In this document: positions 1-10,400 of the stretch, one piece after another
Position numbering within the stretch: the stretch's first letter is position 1
How the letters are laid out: the number at the start of each line of letters is the position of its first letter
Source of the DNA: Gp1-AA133 sp964641665
GTDB taxonomy: Bacteria > Acidobacteriota > Terriglobia > Terriglobales > Acidobacteriaceae
NCBI GenBank assembly: GCA_964641665.1
Contig: CAZXKO010000013.1
Span: forward strand, 62,001 to 126,000
Reading direction: 5' to 3'
DNA length: 64,000 nt
Notes under the pieces: model-generated
Told to the model about the DNA's origin: nothing
The model's database searches: none
The model's input: the letters and a program-made list of their open reading frames with translations, nothing else
Position numbers and translations under genes: made by a program

Positions 1-597
1 CGGAATCACGACGTCGTGCGCCACTTGTCCCCAGGCGGGCTTCGAGAGGAAAATCTCAATTGCGTAGCAGGCCGAGATCCCGAAAACGAATCCCATAATG
101 ACCTGCTCCAGGCGGCGAAATCCATAAAGCTCAGTAGCCAGGATCAAGAACACCGCGACTCCTGTAACCAGCGCCGCCGGGAGCAACGGGATATGAAAGA
201 GCAGGTAGAACCCCAGCACCGCACCGAGGAATTCGGCAAGGTCGGTGGCCACGGCCGACAGTTCCGCAGCCACCCATAAACCAAAATTCACCTTTGGCGC
301 AAACTCGCGCCGGCAGTTTTGCGGAAGTGTGTATCCGGTGGCGATCCCGAGTTTCGCGGAAAGGTACTGTACCAGGATGGCCATCGCATTCGACCACAGC
401 AATACCCAAAGGAGCGTGTAGCCGAACTCCGTTCCCCCCTGAATGTTGGTGGCGAAGTTGCCGGGGTCGATATAGGCAACACTGGCGACGAACGCAGGTC
501 CGAAATAAGCCCAGACCTGGCGGCTGCGAAACGCGGGCAGCCACTTGAACCGGATGCGTCCGTTCACACCGGTGGCGGCTTGAGGCGAATCTGCCAT
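1..597 (-). CDS. mntH: Nramp-family Mn2+/Fe2+ transporter, 5' part only
   Basis: This is a proton-coupled divalent-metal importer of the inner membrane. The frame is open from an ATG at 597 to the window edge with no stop, so only the first 199 residues are visible. The Nramp signature DPGN (residues 44-47, first transmembrane helix) lies in the stretch AYIDPGNFATNIQGG, and the second conserved motif ATDLAEF is at residues 117-123. The metal-binding methionine region of helix 6 would lie outside the window. The gene is followed on the same strand by an intergenic palindrome and preceded by a DtxR/MntR-type regulator, the usual pairing for manganese homeostasis. Fe2+ or another divalent cation as the main substrate cannot be excluded. 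Confidence 0.93.
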   Translation of the reverse strand, partial: MADSPQAATGVNGRIRFKWLPAFRSRQVWAYFGPAFVASVAYIDPGNFATNIQGGTEFGYTLLWVLLWSNAMAILVQYLSAKLGIATGYTLPQNCRREFAPKVNFGLWVAAELSAVATDLAEFLGAVLGFYLLFHIPLLPAALVTGVAVFLILATELYGFRRLEQVIMGFVFGISACYAIEIFLSKPAWGQVAHDVVIP

Positions 598-655
598 GGA
601 TCCCAAGGCTCCCCAGGGGAAAGGGAATGGGTTAGCTCAAGTATACCGCAAGGGA

Positions 656-669
656 TAAACCATGGTTAA
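656..669. promoter_or_regulatory. Palindromic candidate operator in front of mntH
   Basis: The 14-bp sequence TAAACCATGGTTAA is a dyad with one mismatched pair. It sits about 60 bp upstream of the mntH start, between mntH and the mntR-like gene. DtxR/MntR-family proteins bind AT-edged palindromes of this general kind. Assigning it to this regulator is inference from position. Confidence 0.4.
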
Positions 670-714
670 GCATTTTGTGCAATTCGGATGATCCGAGAAA
701 CAACCGCGGCGCGG

Positions 715-1386
715 TCAGTTTCCGGCCCGGTGGCGGCTTTCGGAAATCACCCAGACCCGTTCCGCTGCGGCCCCGCCTAGCGAGGCGTTCCCGGCCCCGG
801 TATTCAAGGTAAGAGTCTGGTCGTAGTTTTTGCCGATCACGCGCAGTTTGGCTCCTGGGCGGATGGCGCGGGTCTCGAGGAATTCCAGCAATTTCCGGTC
901 GCGCTCGTAGATGCCGCTGACCACGTAGTTGCCCGGCTCGGCCTCCGACAGGAGCAGCAAATCGCGGTGCCGGCGGCTGGCCGGGCTCTCCAGTTCGCTC
1001 AGGTTGCCGTGCGGACAAGCGCCACCACGTCCCAGACGGGCCAGCAACTTGGCTTCGAAATCGGGCGAAACGGCATGCTCGAGGCGCTCGGCTTCGTCGT
1101 GCACCTTGTACCACTCCATGCCGAAGATCTCCGAAAGCATGCGTTCAATCAGGTGATGGCGCAGCGTCAGGTGACGTGCAATCTTCCGGCCCGCCGCCGT
1201 CAGACGCACATTGCCATCCGCCTGTACACGCACGAACCCATCTTTCTTTAAGCGACGCAGAGCCATGGTCACGGCCGGAGGCGATACTTTTAGCCAATGC
1301 GCCAGGGTCGCGGAGATAACCGTCTCCCCTTCGCTCTCGGCTTCAAGAATAGCCTTGAGGTAATCTTCTTTCGAGACCGTGATCAT
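715..1386 (-). CDS. mntR: DtxR/MntR-family metal-dependent transcriptional regulator
   Basis: This 223-residue protein probably represses the adjacent mntH when Mn2+ or Fe2+ is plentiful. An N-terminal winged helix covers about residues 1-65 (KEDYLKAILEAE, then SPPAVTMALRRLKKDGFV). A dimerisation and metal-binding region follows, with the family motif AERLEHAVS near residues 98-106. The C-terminal third resembles the SH3/FeoA-like domain of full-length DtxR and IdeR; short MntR proteins lack it. The start ATG at 1386 lies 7 nt after a perfect TATAAT, so the message is probably leaderless. The gene lies upstream of mntH on the same strand, 117 bp away. The exact metal sensed is not determined. 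Confidence 0.9.
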   Translation of the reverse strand: MITVSKEDYLKAILEAESEGETVISATLAHWLKVSPPAVTMALRRLKKDGFVRVQADGNVRLTAAGRKIARHLTLRHHLIERMLSEIFGMEWYKVHDEAERLEHAVSPDFEAKLLARLGRGGACPHGNLSELESPASRRHRDLLLLSEAEPGNYVVSGIYERDRKLLEFLETRAIRPGAKLRVIGKNYDQTLTLNTGAGNASLGGAAAERVWVISESRHRAGN

Positions 1387-1393
1387 CCTGAAG

Positions 1394-1399
1394 ATTATA
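1394..1399 (-). promoter_or_regulatory. -10 element directly before mntR (leaderless type)
   Basis: TATAAT on the minus strand is separated by 7 nt from the ATG of the regulator, which would put the transcription start at or next to the start codon. No Shine-Dalgarno fits in this gap. Confidence 0.6.
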
Positions 1400-1466
1400 C
1401 GGCGTAGTTAAGCGCGGTTAATCGGGAAAGTCGAAGCTACTTTCGAGAGCGGCCCTTCCGCAGCGG

Positions 1467-1490
1467 CTGACGCCTGACGACCTGCGACTG
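1467..1490. repeat. Short 7-bp-period repeat tract
   Basis: Units CTGACGC, CTGACGA and CCTGCGA follow one another without gaps between the divergent mntR and purD genes. The unit CTGACGA recurs in the tract at 19.24 kb. Confidence 0.5.
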
Positions 1491-1547
1491 CCTTTCCAAC
1501 GTTTGACATCGCTCCTCACTCGCCCCTACCCTTGTTTGTCCAAAATT

Positions 1548-2819
1548 ATGAAGGTCCTTGTCATCGGCGGAGGAGGACGCGAGCACGCATTAGTGTGGAA
1601 GCTGCGGCAGTCTCCGCGCGTGACGAGGCTCTATTGCGCACCGGGCAACGGTGGCATCGCGCAGGAAGCCGAGTGCATGGCAGCGGACGTGAAGAGCCTC
1701 GAGTCGATGGTCGCGGTCGCGCAGCAGGTACAACCTGATCTGACAATCATCGGCCCGGAGTTGCCTCTGACGCTGGGCGTGGTCGACGAATTCCAGCGCC
1801 GCGGTTGGCCCACGTTCGGTCCTACCCGGGCCGCGACGCAACTGGAATCGAGTAAGAGCTTCGCCAAGGAATTCATGCAGCGCCACCGTATTCCTACGGC
1901 CCACTACGCAATCTGCAAATCCGTGGACGAGGTGCGCGCTGCGCTGTCCCACTTCCACGCGCCCGTTGTAGTGAAGGCCGATGGGCTGGCGGCCGGCAAG
2001 GGCGTGGTCATCGCCAAAACCAAAGAGGAGGCTGCGTCAGTAGCACTGGAGATGTTGAGTGGCAAGATGCTTGGGGAAGCGGGCGCACGGGTTGTGCTGG
2101 AAGAATGCCTGCAAGGCGACGAACTCTCTTTTCTGGTCTTCAGCGACGGCGAACGCGTGGTGCCGCTGGTCGTGGCGCAGGATCACAAGCGTGTCGGCGA
2201 CGGGGATACCGGACCGAACACGGGCGGCATGGGCGCGTATTCCACGCAGACCATCGTCGACGAGAAAATGCTTGACTGGCTGGTCCACCACATCGCGCAG
2301 CCGGTGGTGGCAGGCATGAAGGTCGAGGGTGCAGAATACAAAGGCGTCCTGTACTGCGGCCTCATGATGACTGCCCGAGGCCCCATGGTTCTCGAGTTCA
2401 ATTGCCGCTTCGGCGATCCCGAAACCCAGCCTATCCTCATGCGCTTGGAAAGCGACTTGGTCGACGCCCTGGAGGCGTCAGTCGGAGGCCGGGTGAGCAA
2501 TGGCGATTTCCGCTGGTCGCCCGACGCTTCCGTGTGCGTGGTTATCGCGTCCGGCGGGTACCCGGGGACGTTCGAAGCTGGGAGAAGGATCGCTGGCCTC
2601 GAACAAACGGGCGGTCTCGAAGGCGTAAAAGTTTTCCATGCTGCGACCAGTAAACGCGAGGACGTGTACTTCACGTCGGGAGGTCGTGTCCTTGGGGTAA
2701 CGGCCCGGGCCGCGGATTTGGCGAATGCAGTACAGCGAGCCTACCAGGCCGTCTCGACGATCGGCTTCGAAGGCATGCATTACCGCACGGACATCGCGGC
2801 CAGAGCATTGAAGAAGTAG
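1548..2819 (+). CDS. purD: Phosphoribosylamine-glycine ligase
   Basis: GAR synthetase catalyses the second step of de novo purine synthesis, joining glycine to phosphoribosylamine with ATP. The 423-residue product begins with the N-terminal signature MKVLVIGGGGREHAL, which fixes the ATG at 1548; the frame is open further upstream but those residues are outside the family. An ATP-grasp core follows, with VVKADGLAAGKGVVIA near residue 140, GPNTGGMGAYS near 225 and EFNCRFGDPETQ near 285. Length is normal for the family. It is followed after 35 bp by purE on the same strand, so the two are probably co-transcribed. A TTGACA at 1503-1508 could serve as a -35 box, but the matching -10 is weak. Confidence 0.97.
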   Translation: MKVLVIGGGGREHALVWKLRQSPRVTRLYCAPGNGGIAQEAECMAADVKSLESMVAVAQQVQPDLTIIGPELPLTLGVVDEFQRRGWPTFGPTRAATQLESSKSFAKEFMQRHRIPTAHYAICKSVDEVRAALSHFHAPVVVKADGLAAGKGVVIAKTKEEAASVALEMLSGKMLGEAGARVVLEECLQGDELSFLVFSDGERVVPLVVAQDHKRVGDGDTGPNTGGMGAYSTQTIVDEKMLDWLVHHIAQPVVAGMKVEGAEYKGVLYCGLMMTARGPMVLEFNCRFGDPETQPILMRLESDLVDALEASVGGRVSNGDFRWSPDASVCVVIASGGYPGTFEAGRRIAGLEQTGGLEGVKVFHAATSKREDVYFTSGGRVLGVTARAADLANAVQRAYQAVSTIGFEGMHYRTDIAARALKK

Positions 2820-2854
2820 TTCGTTCTGCCGCGGGGCAAACACAGAAAAAGACT

Positions 2855-3364
2855 ATGACCTCTCAACCTCTAGTTTCTATCGTCATGGGCAGCGACTCTG
2901 ACCTCGAGATCATGCGCGAGGCCGGCAAGGCTCTGGAAGAATTCGGCATCGCGTACGAAATGGACGTGACCTCGGCACATCGTTCGCCCGACCGCACCGC
3001 TGATTTCGCGCGCAAGGCGGCCGAGCGCGGCATTCGGGTGATCATCGCAGGCGCCGGCGGAGCCGCGCACCTTGCGGGCGTCATCGCGGCGCACACGACT
3101 CTGCCTGTAATCGGAGTACCGATCCCGTCCACTTCCCTGCAAGGCATGGATTCCTTGCTCTCCACCGTGCAGATGCCGACGGGCATTCCGGTGGCGACGG
3201 TCGCGATCGGCAAGCCGGGCGCCAGCAATGCGGGCATTCTGGCCGCGCAGATGATTGGACTTTCAGACTCAGCTGTCGCGATGAAGCTCGCTGGCTACAA
3301 GGAGAAGCTGGCTCGCGGAGTCGAGGAAAAGTCGAAGAAACTGTTGAGTTCCTTGGGCTCCTGA
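2855..3364 (+). CDS. purE: N5-carboxyaminoimidazole ribonucleotide mutase
   Basis: Class I PurE converts N5-CAIR to CAIR in purine synthesis and forms cytosolic octamers. The 169-residue protein shows the N-terminal GSDSDLEIM motif, the substrate loop SAHRSPDRT and the glycine-rich GAGGAAHLAGVIAAHT. The PurE partner PurK is not in this window. The gene starts 35 bp after purD. The C-terminal end (residues 150-169) is lysine-rich and variable, as usual. Confidence 0.97.
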   Translation: MTSQPLVSIVMGSDSDLEIMREAGKALEEFGIAYEMDVTSAHRSPDRTADFARKAAERGIRVIIAGAGGAAHLAGVIAAHTTLPVIGVPIPSTSLQGMDSLLSTVQMPTGIPVATVAIGKPGASNAGILAAQMIGLSDSAVAMKLAGYKEKLARGVEEKSKKLLSSLGS

Positions 3365-3418
3365 CCTCTCTCGCTTCCCTTCGCTCTGCGCCCCACAACA
3401 CTCGTAAAGGAGATCGCT

Positions 3419-3904
3419 TTGGATCCCGGCATTCAATTTGCGGAACTCTTGGCCTACAACGCCGACGAAAACAGCCGATGGAAGCAGTGGTTTGGAGAGC
3501 ATCCAGAGGCGCTCGACCTGCCCTGTGACGTGGCCGGCGCGGGAACCGTGCGGAAACTGGTCTTTCACATCTTCGCCGCGGAGCTTTCCTTCGGGAACCG
3601 TGTGCTCGGTCTCCCCCGGCCTAATTTCGAGAACTTGCCCACCGGCACGCTGGACGAACTGTTCGCGATCAGCGAAGAGGCGCGGGGGAAGTTCCATGAG
3701 TTCATTGCCAACTCAACACCCGAGGACTGGGCTCAGGTCGACGCATTGGGCTTTGGCGATCTCAAGGCCAGCCGCCGGAAGATGGTGGCCCAGGCCGTGC
3801 TGCACAGCGTCCATCATCGCGGGCAACTTGCAACCTTCCTGCGGCAGCAAGGCTTCAAGCAGCTCTGGATTCACGACTTCATCTTGAGCGAGGTGATGGA
3901 ATAG
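3419..3904 (+). CDS. DinB-fold (YfiT/DinB superfamily) protein
   Basis: This 161-residue four-helix-bundle protein belongs to the DinB superfamily of metal-binding thiol-dependent enzymes; the actual reaction is unknown. The likely metal-ligand histidines are in KLVFHIF (near residue 44) and in the C-terminal HSVHHRGQLATFL (near residues 130-142). The start is a TTG at 3419, chosen because AAAGGAGA lies 6-8 nt upstream. It follows purE by 54 bp on the same strand and may share its transcript. A fragment of a second member of the family survives at 25.8 kb. Confidence 0.85.
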   Translation: MDPGIQFAELLAYNADENSRWKQWFGEHPEALDLPCDVAGAGTVRKLVFHIFAAELSFGNRVLGLPRPNFENLPTGTLDELFAISEEARGKFHEFIANSTPEDWAQVDALGFGDLKASRRKMVAQAVLHSVHHRGQLATFLRQQGFKQLWIHDFILSEVME

Positions 3905-3952
3905 CGGCTTCCTTCCCCAGCGCGGAAGGCGCATCGATTCACAAGCTGTTAC

Positions 3953-3972
3953 GGCATGCCCGAAGGCATGCC
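3953..3972. terminator. GGCATGCC hairpin between convergent genes
   Basis: Two copies of the self-complementary octamer GGCATGCC are separated by CGAA and can fold into an 8-bp stem with a tetraloop. A third GGCATGCC lies about 35 bp further on. The hairpin sits between the ends of the DinB-fold gene and galU. There is no T-tract, so termination is only a possibility. Confidence 0.35.
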
Positions 3973-4051
3973 CTGATACCAATCTTTCTTCCTCGGCTGC
4001 AAAGGCATGCCACCATACAATTCATCTGACGTTGCGCAGCTGCCCGATGTG

Positions 4052-4078
4052 CTCCGTGGCTCTGGGTCTCCGCGGTGA

Positions 4079-4081
<3 letters not shown>
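4052..4081. repeat. Degenerate 8-9 bp repeat at the galU stop codon
   Basis: Units CTCCGTGG, CTCTGGGT and CTCCGCGGT run directly into the galU stop codon. The composition resembles the 9-bp tracts at 23.8 and 46.7 kb. Confidence 0.35.
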
Positions 4082-4960
<879 letters not shown>

Positions 4961-5163
4961 AGGATTTGTCTCTCCTGTGCAGCGTCTCGAACAGAGGCAA
5001 CCCGGGTCGTCAGGTACCGACCACAATAGCAGGGGCAGAGTGCTTCTGCGAAGGGACAATGGCTTAGATCGCGGAGGGTATTTCCCGTAGTGAGCTCAAG
5101 ATTTCAAACACGAGAATTGATTGTGCTCGGGCCGGCGGGGGAACTTGCTTGAGCAAAACGAAA

Positions 5164-5187
5164 GCCGCCGCCCTTGCGGGCGGCGGC
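5164..5187 (-). terminator. Rho-independent terminator of the DUF4382 lipoprotein gene
   Basis: There is a perfect 10-bp stem, GCCGCCGCCC with GGGCGGCGGC, and a TTGC loop. On the minus strand it is followed by TTTCGTTTTG. It lies 21 bp beyond the stop of the gene ending at 5209. Confidence 0.85.
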
Positions 5188-5208
5188 GTATCGTTCGGTA
5201 CAAACGTC

Positions 5209-7173
5209 TTACTGGGCTGATAGCTGGGTGCCCGTTAGGTAGAAGAGCGCGTAAGCTTTGATGGTCCCGCCCGGCTGGGGCACACCGAATGCCTTCACCG
5301 GGGCCCCGGCCACCAGGGCGGCTGAGACGGTTGCAAGACCCGACGGACTGGTCAGGTCCTGCGGGCTCACGGTCACGATTCCGTTGGTCGTATCGACCTG
5401 GTAGACCAGCGTCGCGGAACCCGAAACGCTGCTCAGATCCACTGTCACCGAGGTCGCTCCGCCAGGAACGGTCATCGCGATGGTGCCTCCCGTGCTCGTC
5501 GACGCCCAGCCGGTGCTTACGGTGCCGAGTGGTACTGGCGTAGGTAAGAGCACCGTCCAGCGCGCCGACCATGCATTCGGAGCCGCCGGGTCGTTCCAGG
5601 TCGCGTAGCTCACGCCCCAGGCCGACATCGGGCTCACGGTGCCACCAAAGCTTACAGTTCCATTCGTCGCCTGCTCAAAGTCAGGGATGGCGTTGGGACT
5701 GGTTTCGGCCAGCGTCGGGAAGGTGAAGTTCCACCACTTGAAGCCGTCGATCTGGGTCCCACTTGAGTCGACGCCGTTCGGGGTGCCGCTCGAGATGTAG
5801 TTCAACGTGATGGAATAATCGTCGGCTGCCGTACGAAAGTTTCGTGTATACACAAACCCGGTTCCGTTCGGCGCGGAGATCCAACCGTCGTACTTGGCGA
5901 TCTCGATGTCGACGGTCTTGGCTACGAGCGGGACCGCCGCTACGTCGCCCACGCCTACGTGCACCTTGAAGCCTCGTACCAGGTTCTTCGCCGCCAGGAA
6001 GCCGGTGCCGGTTGCGATCGGTGTGGCATCCGCCAAGGCGTCCTGCGGAGCCCGGAAGAAGAACTGGGTGTTGGCATCGACCGTGACCGGAATAGCGCCA
6101 CCGTCTTCGCCCTGGACCACGATCACGTCGGTCGTCGAGTTCACGTGCAGCACGTGGCCTTCCGGATTCAGCCACACCGTGTTGAAGGCGCTGCTCGCCC
6201 AGACGCGGACTGCGACGAGGGTGCCGTCCTGCTGGTAACGTGCGGCGATGCGGACGAACTTCCCGTTCAGGCTGCTAGAGTTGGAAAAATTCATGACGGT
6301 GGTAACGGTCTTCGCGTCCATGTCGTACAGCAGCGTGCCGTTGGTTGAGTCGGCCAGAATCGTCAACATTTGCGAAGACTGAATCGCGGTCTCCGGATTC
6401 GTAGCCGGGTACACCGGATAGTCTTTATTGATCGTGATCGAGGTGGAACCCACCGTGGTCACAGTCCCGTACATGTGACGCAGCACGAGCCAGGTAACGT
6501 TGCGGATGGGATGGTGACGCAATGGGCCTCGGAAGTTGACTGCCCACGTGGTTGGGCCCGGAACTACCGGCACGTGCGCCACGATGAATGCCGGATGTGA
6601 GAGGTCGAATTCCACGTCGAGGGGCGTACTCTGATTGGCCGTGACCACCAGCGGCGAATCGAACTTCAGCTTCACCGGCACCGTCAGGCTGCCAGCGCTA
6701 CCCTGCGTACCTTTGATCTGGATCTGGCTGGACGGGATTGTCGCACCGGGTGTGCCCGCCAAACCCGCTTCGGGATCAGCGGAGGCGGTCAAGACCACAT
6801 CGCCGGGATTTCCGCCGATGGTGAGCGTTGCTCCAGTGTATGTGCCGGCAGGCACCTGGGCGCTCCCTAGAATGTCACCCAACTGATCCAACTGAACCAG
6901 GTTGATCATCGCCGCGGGCGAGGATGCTGTGAACACCGTCACCGGTGTACCGCCGCCTTGCGGAGTGAGCGAAAAACTCAACACCTTGACGCCGATCATG
7001 GCCCAATCTTCGGTCGAAGCGTCCTGCACCATGACCGTGACGTTGCCGTTCTGAGACTGTGTGCCGCCAGACGACCCCGACGACGAACCGCCGCAGGCCA
7101 CGAACAACAGCGGCAGGGCCGCTGTCACGAACACCAGAATCCAACTACAAATCTTTGCCTTCCGTGCTTCCAT
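5209..7173 (-). CDS. Large DUF4382 lipoprotein of unknown function
   Basis: This 654-residue protein is predicted to be exported and lipid-anchored. A basic N-terminus and hydrophobic helix (residues 10-25) end in the lipobox FVAC, giving Cys27 as the anchor, followed by a Gly/Ser-rich tether. Residues about 42-190 match DUF4382 (VTVMVQDASTEDWAMIGVKV, then VPAGTYTGATLTIGGN). The rest is rich in Thr, Ser and Val and looks like several beta-sandwich or beta-barrel repeats; I recognise no catalytic motif. The ATG at 7173 has CAGGAG upstream. The gene has its own strong terminator. DUF4382 proteins are often surface or periplasmic lipoproteins; no function should be inferred from this sequence alone. 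Confidence 0.85.
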   Translation of the reverse strand: MEARKAKICSWILVFVTAALPLLFVACGGSSSGSSGGTQSQNGNVTVMVQDASTEDWAMIGVKVLSFSLTPQGGGTPVTVFTASSPAAMINLVQLDQLGDILGSAQVPAGTYTGATLTIGGNPGDVVLTASADPEAGLAGTPGATIPSSQIQIKGTQGSAGSLTVPVKLKFDSPLVVTANQSTPLDVEFDLSHPAFIVAHVPVVPGPTTWAVNFRGPLRHHPIRNVTWLVLRHMYGTVTTVGSTSITINKDYPVYPATNPETAIQSSQMLTILADSTNGTLLYDMDAKTVTTVMNFSNSSSLNGKFVRIAARYQQDGTLVAVRVWASSAFNTVWLNPEGHVLHVNSTTDVIVVQGEDGGAIPVTVDANTQFFFRAPQDALADATPIATGTGFLAAKNLVRGFKVHVGVGDVAAVPLVAKTVDIEIAKYDGWISAPNGTGFVYTRNFRTAADDYSITLNYISSGTPNGVDSSGTQIDGFKWWNFTFPTLAETSPNAIPDFEQATNGTVSFGGTVSPMSAWGVSYATWNDPAAPNAWSARWTVLLPTPVPLGTVSTGWASTSTGGTIAMTVPGGATSVTVDLSSVSGSATLVYQVDTTNGIVTVSPQDLTSPSGLATVSAALVAGAPVKAFGVPQPGGTIKAYALFYLTGTQLSAQ

Positions 7174-7466
7174 GACATCACTCCTGTGGTTTTGGTCTCT
7201 CCGGGGAGTTCGACAGACTTCTTCTGATATCGCCTACGGGATAAGAAACACCAGACGCTCCGGCAAAGTTGCGTCGGGATGGGCCGAATTGAGGCCGGGT
7301 TGCTCCCCAGTGAGACATGTACTTCCGGGCCACGAGCGCCGCCCCGAAGTGCCTGTCCAGCTTGGGTTTAGCGGGGAAAGCCCGGCGGAGAGCTCCTCGC
7401 AGGGGAGTTACCGAAGTGATTCGGGAAGGGTTTCAGATGTTCCGCTGATGGGGGGAACAAACCAAC
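7174..7466. other. Intergenic region upstream of the lipoprotein gene
   Basis: This 293-bp stretch lies between mfd and the lipoprotein gene, both on the minus strand. I see no convincing gene. It must hold the lipoprotein promoter, but no clear -10/-35 pair stands out. Confidence 0.5.
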
Positions 7467-10400
7467 TTACGGCCTCACGCCTTCGGCAGCCTTCTCGGCC
7501 CCCGCGAACTCCTCCAGCAGGTGCTTCAGATGACTCAGGACATCCTCGGCCGCGGTTGCCTTCTGCGTGAACTTCAGGGTCCCATCCGGGCTGAACTGCG
7601 TGCCCCGCTGGGACGCCACGAAGCGGGCAAGGCGCTCGGGATCGACGGTCGCGGTCTGGCGGAATTTGATACTCACCTGGTCGCGTTTACGCTCGACGGC
7701 GTTCACCCCGACTCGCACCGCCAGCAGCTTGAGGTCGGCATAGTCGAGCAGGTTGCGCACGGCCACCGGCGGTTCGCCGTAGCGGTCAATCAGTTCGGCA
7801 CGAACGTCGTGTAGCTGCGACTCGCGTTCCACGCCGGCGACGCGCTTGTACATCCGCAGGCGCTGGTTCTCTTCGGGGATGTATTCGGCCGGAATGCGGA
7901 TGTTGAGCCCGAGGTTGAGCTGGGTCGCAATTTCCTCTTCCGGCATTTCTCCCTTTAGCTCGCGAACGGCGCGGTCGAGCATCTGGGTGTAAAGCTCAAA
8001 GCCGATGGCTTCGATGTGCCCGCTCTGCTCGCCACCCAGCATGTTGCCCGCACCACGAAGTTCGAGATCGAGAGCTGCGATCTTGAAGCCGGCTCCCAGG
8101 TCGGAGAATTCCTTCAGCGCTGCCAGACGCCGGCGCGCGATGGGCGTCAGCTCGATTTCGGAAGGCAGGAGCAGGTAGGCATAGGCACGGCGGTCCGAGC
8201 GGCCGACACGGCCGCGCAACTGGTAGAGCTCGGACAGTCCCAGCCGCTCCGCCCGGTTGATGAGGATGGTGTTGCACAGCGGAATGTCGAGTCCGTTCTC
8301 GATGATCGTCGTGGCGACCAGGATGTCGGCTTCGTGATGCATGAACTTGAGCATCGCTTTCTCGAGTTCGGTCTCATTCATCTGGCCGTGACCGACCAGG
8401 ATGCGCGCCTTCGGCGCCAGTTGCTGCAGTTTCGCCGCAATTTCCCAGATGCTTTCCACCCGGTTGTGCACGAAATACACCTGGCCGCCACGCTCGAGTT
8501 CCTGCTCAAGGGCCGACTGGATCAACTTTTCGTCCCAGCTCGCGACCACCGTCTGGATGGCCATGCGGTCTTTTGGCGGCGTTTCGATGACGCTCATATC
8601 CCGCAGGCCGACCAGCGACATGTGCAGGGTGCGGGGAATCGGCGTGGCCGACATGGTGAGCACGTCCACCTGCTTGCGCATCTGCTTCAGGCGCTCCTTG
8701 TGACGCACGCCGAAGCGCTGCTCTTCGTCGACGATCAGCAGGCCGAGGTCCGAGAACTTGATGTCCTTTGACAGGATGCGGTGCGTCCCGATAAGCACCT
8801 CGACCTTGCCTGCTTCCACCTTTTGCAGGATTTCCTTCTGTTGCTTGGGGGAACGAAAACGGCTGATCATCTCGACCGCCACAGGGAACGCGGCAAAGCG
8901 CTGCTTGAAGGTTTCGTAATGCTGGAACGCAAGCACCGTGGTGGGAGCCAACAAGGCAACTTGCTTGTTGTCGCTGATTGCCTTGAAGGCCGCGCGCATG
9001 GCGACTTCGGTCTTGCCGTAGCCGACGTCGCCACACAACAGGCGATCCATGGGGCGGCCGGATTCCATGTCCGCCTTCACGTCGGCGATGGCCTGTCCCT
9101 GATCTTCGGTTTCAGTGAATTCGAAGGCGTCTTCGAACTCTTTCATCCACTCGGTGTCGGCGGGAAAGGCGTGGCCCTGGGCCATCTGCCGCTGCGCATA
9201 GAGTTTGAGGAGTTCGTCGGCCATGTCCTTCATGGCCTTGCGCACGCGAGCCTTGGTCTTCGCCCAGGTGGCTGTGCCCAGGTGGCTGAGCACCGGCTTC
9301 GCTCCTTCGGAGGAGCGGTATTTCTGGATCAGGTCAAGACGCGTGAGTGGGACATACAAGCGCGCGGCTTCGGCGAACTCCAGCAGCATGAATTCCGCCG
9401 GGCCGTCGCCCTGGTTGATTTCCTTCAATCCCTGGTACTGGGCGATGCCGTGCTCGACGTGGACCACGTAGTCGCCAACCTGCAGGTCACGAAAATCGGA
9501 GAGGAACGCCGAGACCTTCGACTTGTGCCGCTGCGGCCGGGAAGCGACGAGTTCGGATTCGTCGAACAGATCGCGAGCGCCGAAGATCGCCAGCTTGGCG
9601 TCGGGGAAGACCACGCCATCGGGAACGTAGGCTTTGACCAGCGTCGTGGACAGGACATCTCCCGTAAAGTAGGCGGTCTCGTCGGCATAGCTTTCACCGC
9701 CCCGCGTGCGGCTGCCCAGGCGAAATGAGACCTTGTACTCGCTGAAGATGTCGGCGAGGCGTTCAACTTCTCCGGTGTTAGGCGCTGCAAACACTACGCT
9801 CGTTCCATCCGCGATCAGCTTCTGCACTTCTTCCAGCATGGCCGGCACGGAGCCGTGAAAACGGGGGGCAGGCTGAGACGGAAATTGCACCGAAGTTTCT
9901 GGTTGTTCGGCTCGGGTAATGCCCAAATGCTCGACATCCGCTCCCGGAAGAGTGGCCAGGTTCTGCCACCAGTCGTCGGGAGGCAAGTAAAGGTCCGTGG
10001 GCTTGACCAGGTTGCCGATGCCGCTGCGCTCATGCGCGTCCTCGATGCGGGTCCAGGTGCGATCGAGTTCCTGCTTCAGGTCATCGCGCTCGTCGGTCAA
10101 GACGGCAGCGTGCGGAAGGAGTTCGAAAAGGCTGCGGCTCTCGCGTGCAACTGGAGCGTAGAACTCCCATCCGGGAAACACCGTGACCCCGCCGGAGCGA
10201 ACTGCCTGCGCGATGACCTCCTCATTTCCGGTGATGCGTTTCCCGGAAAGACGCACGTGAATGGCTCCCAGCAGCTCTTCGCGAACCGGCGTCTCGGTCA
10301 GCGGAAGCAGCAGGGCTTCATCCACAGGGCTGGAAGAGCGCTGGGTGGCCGGGTCGAACTTGCGGATCGACTCGACTTCGTCGCCGAAGAACTCCACGCG

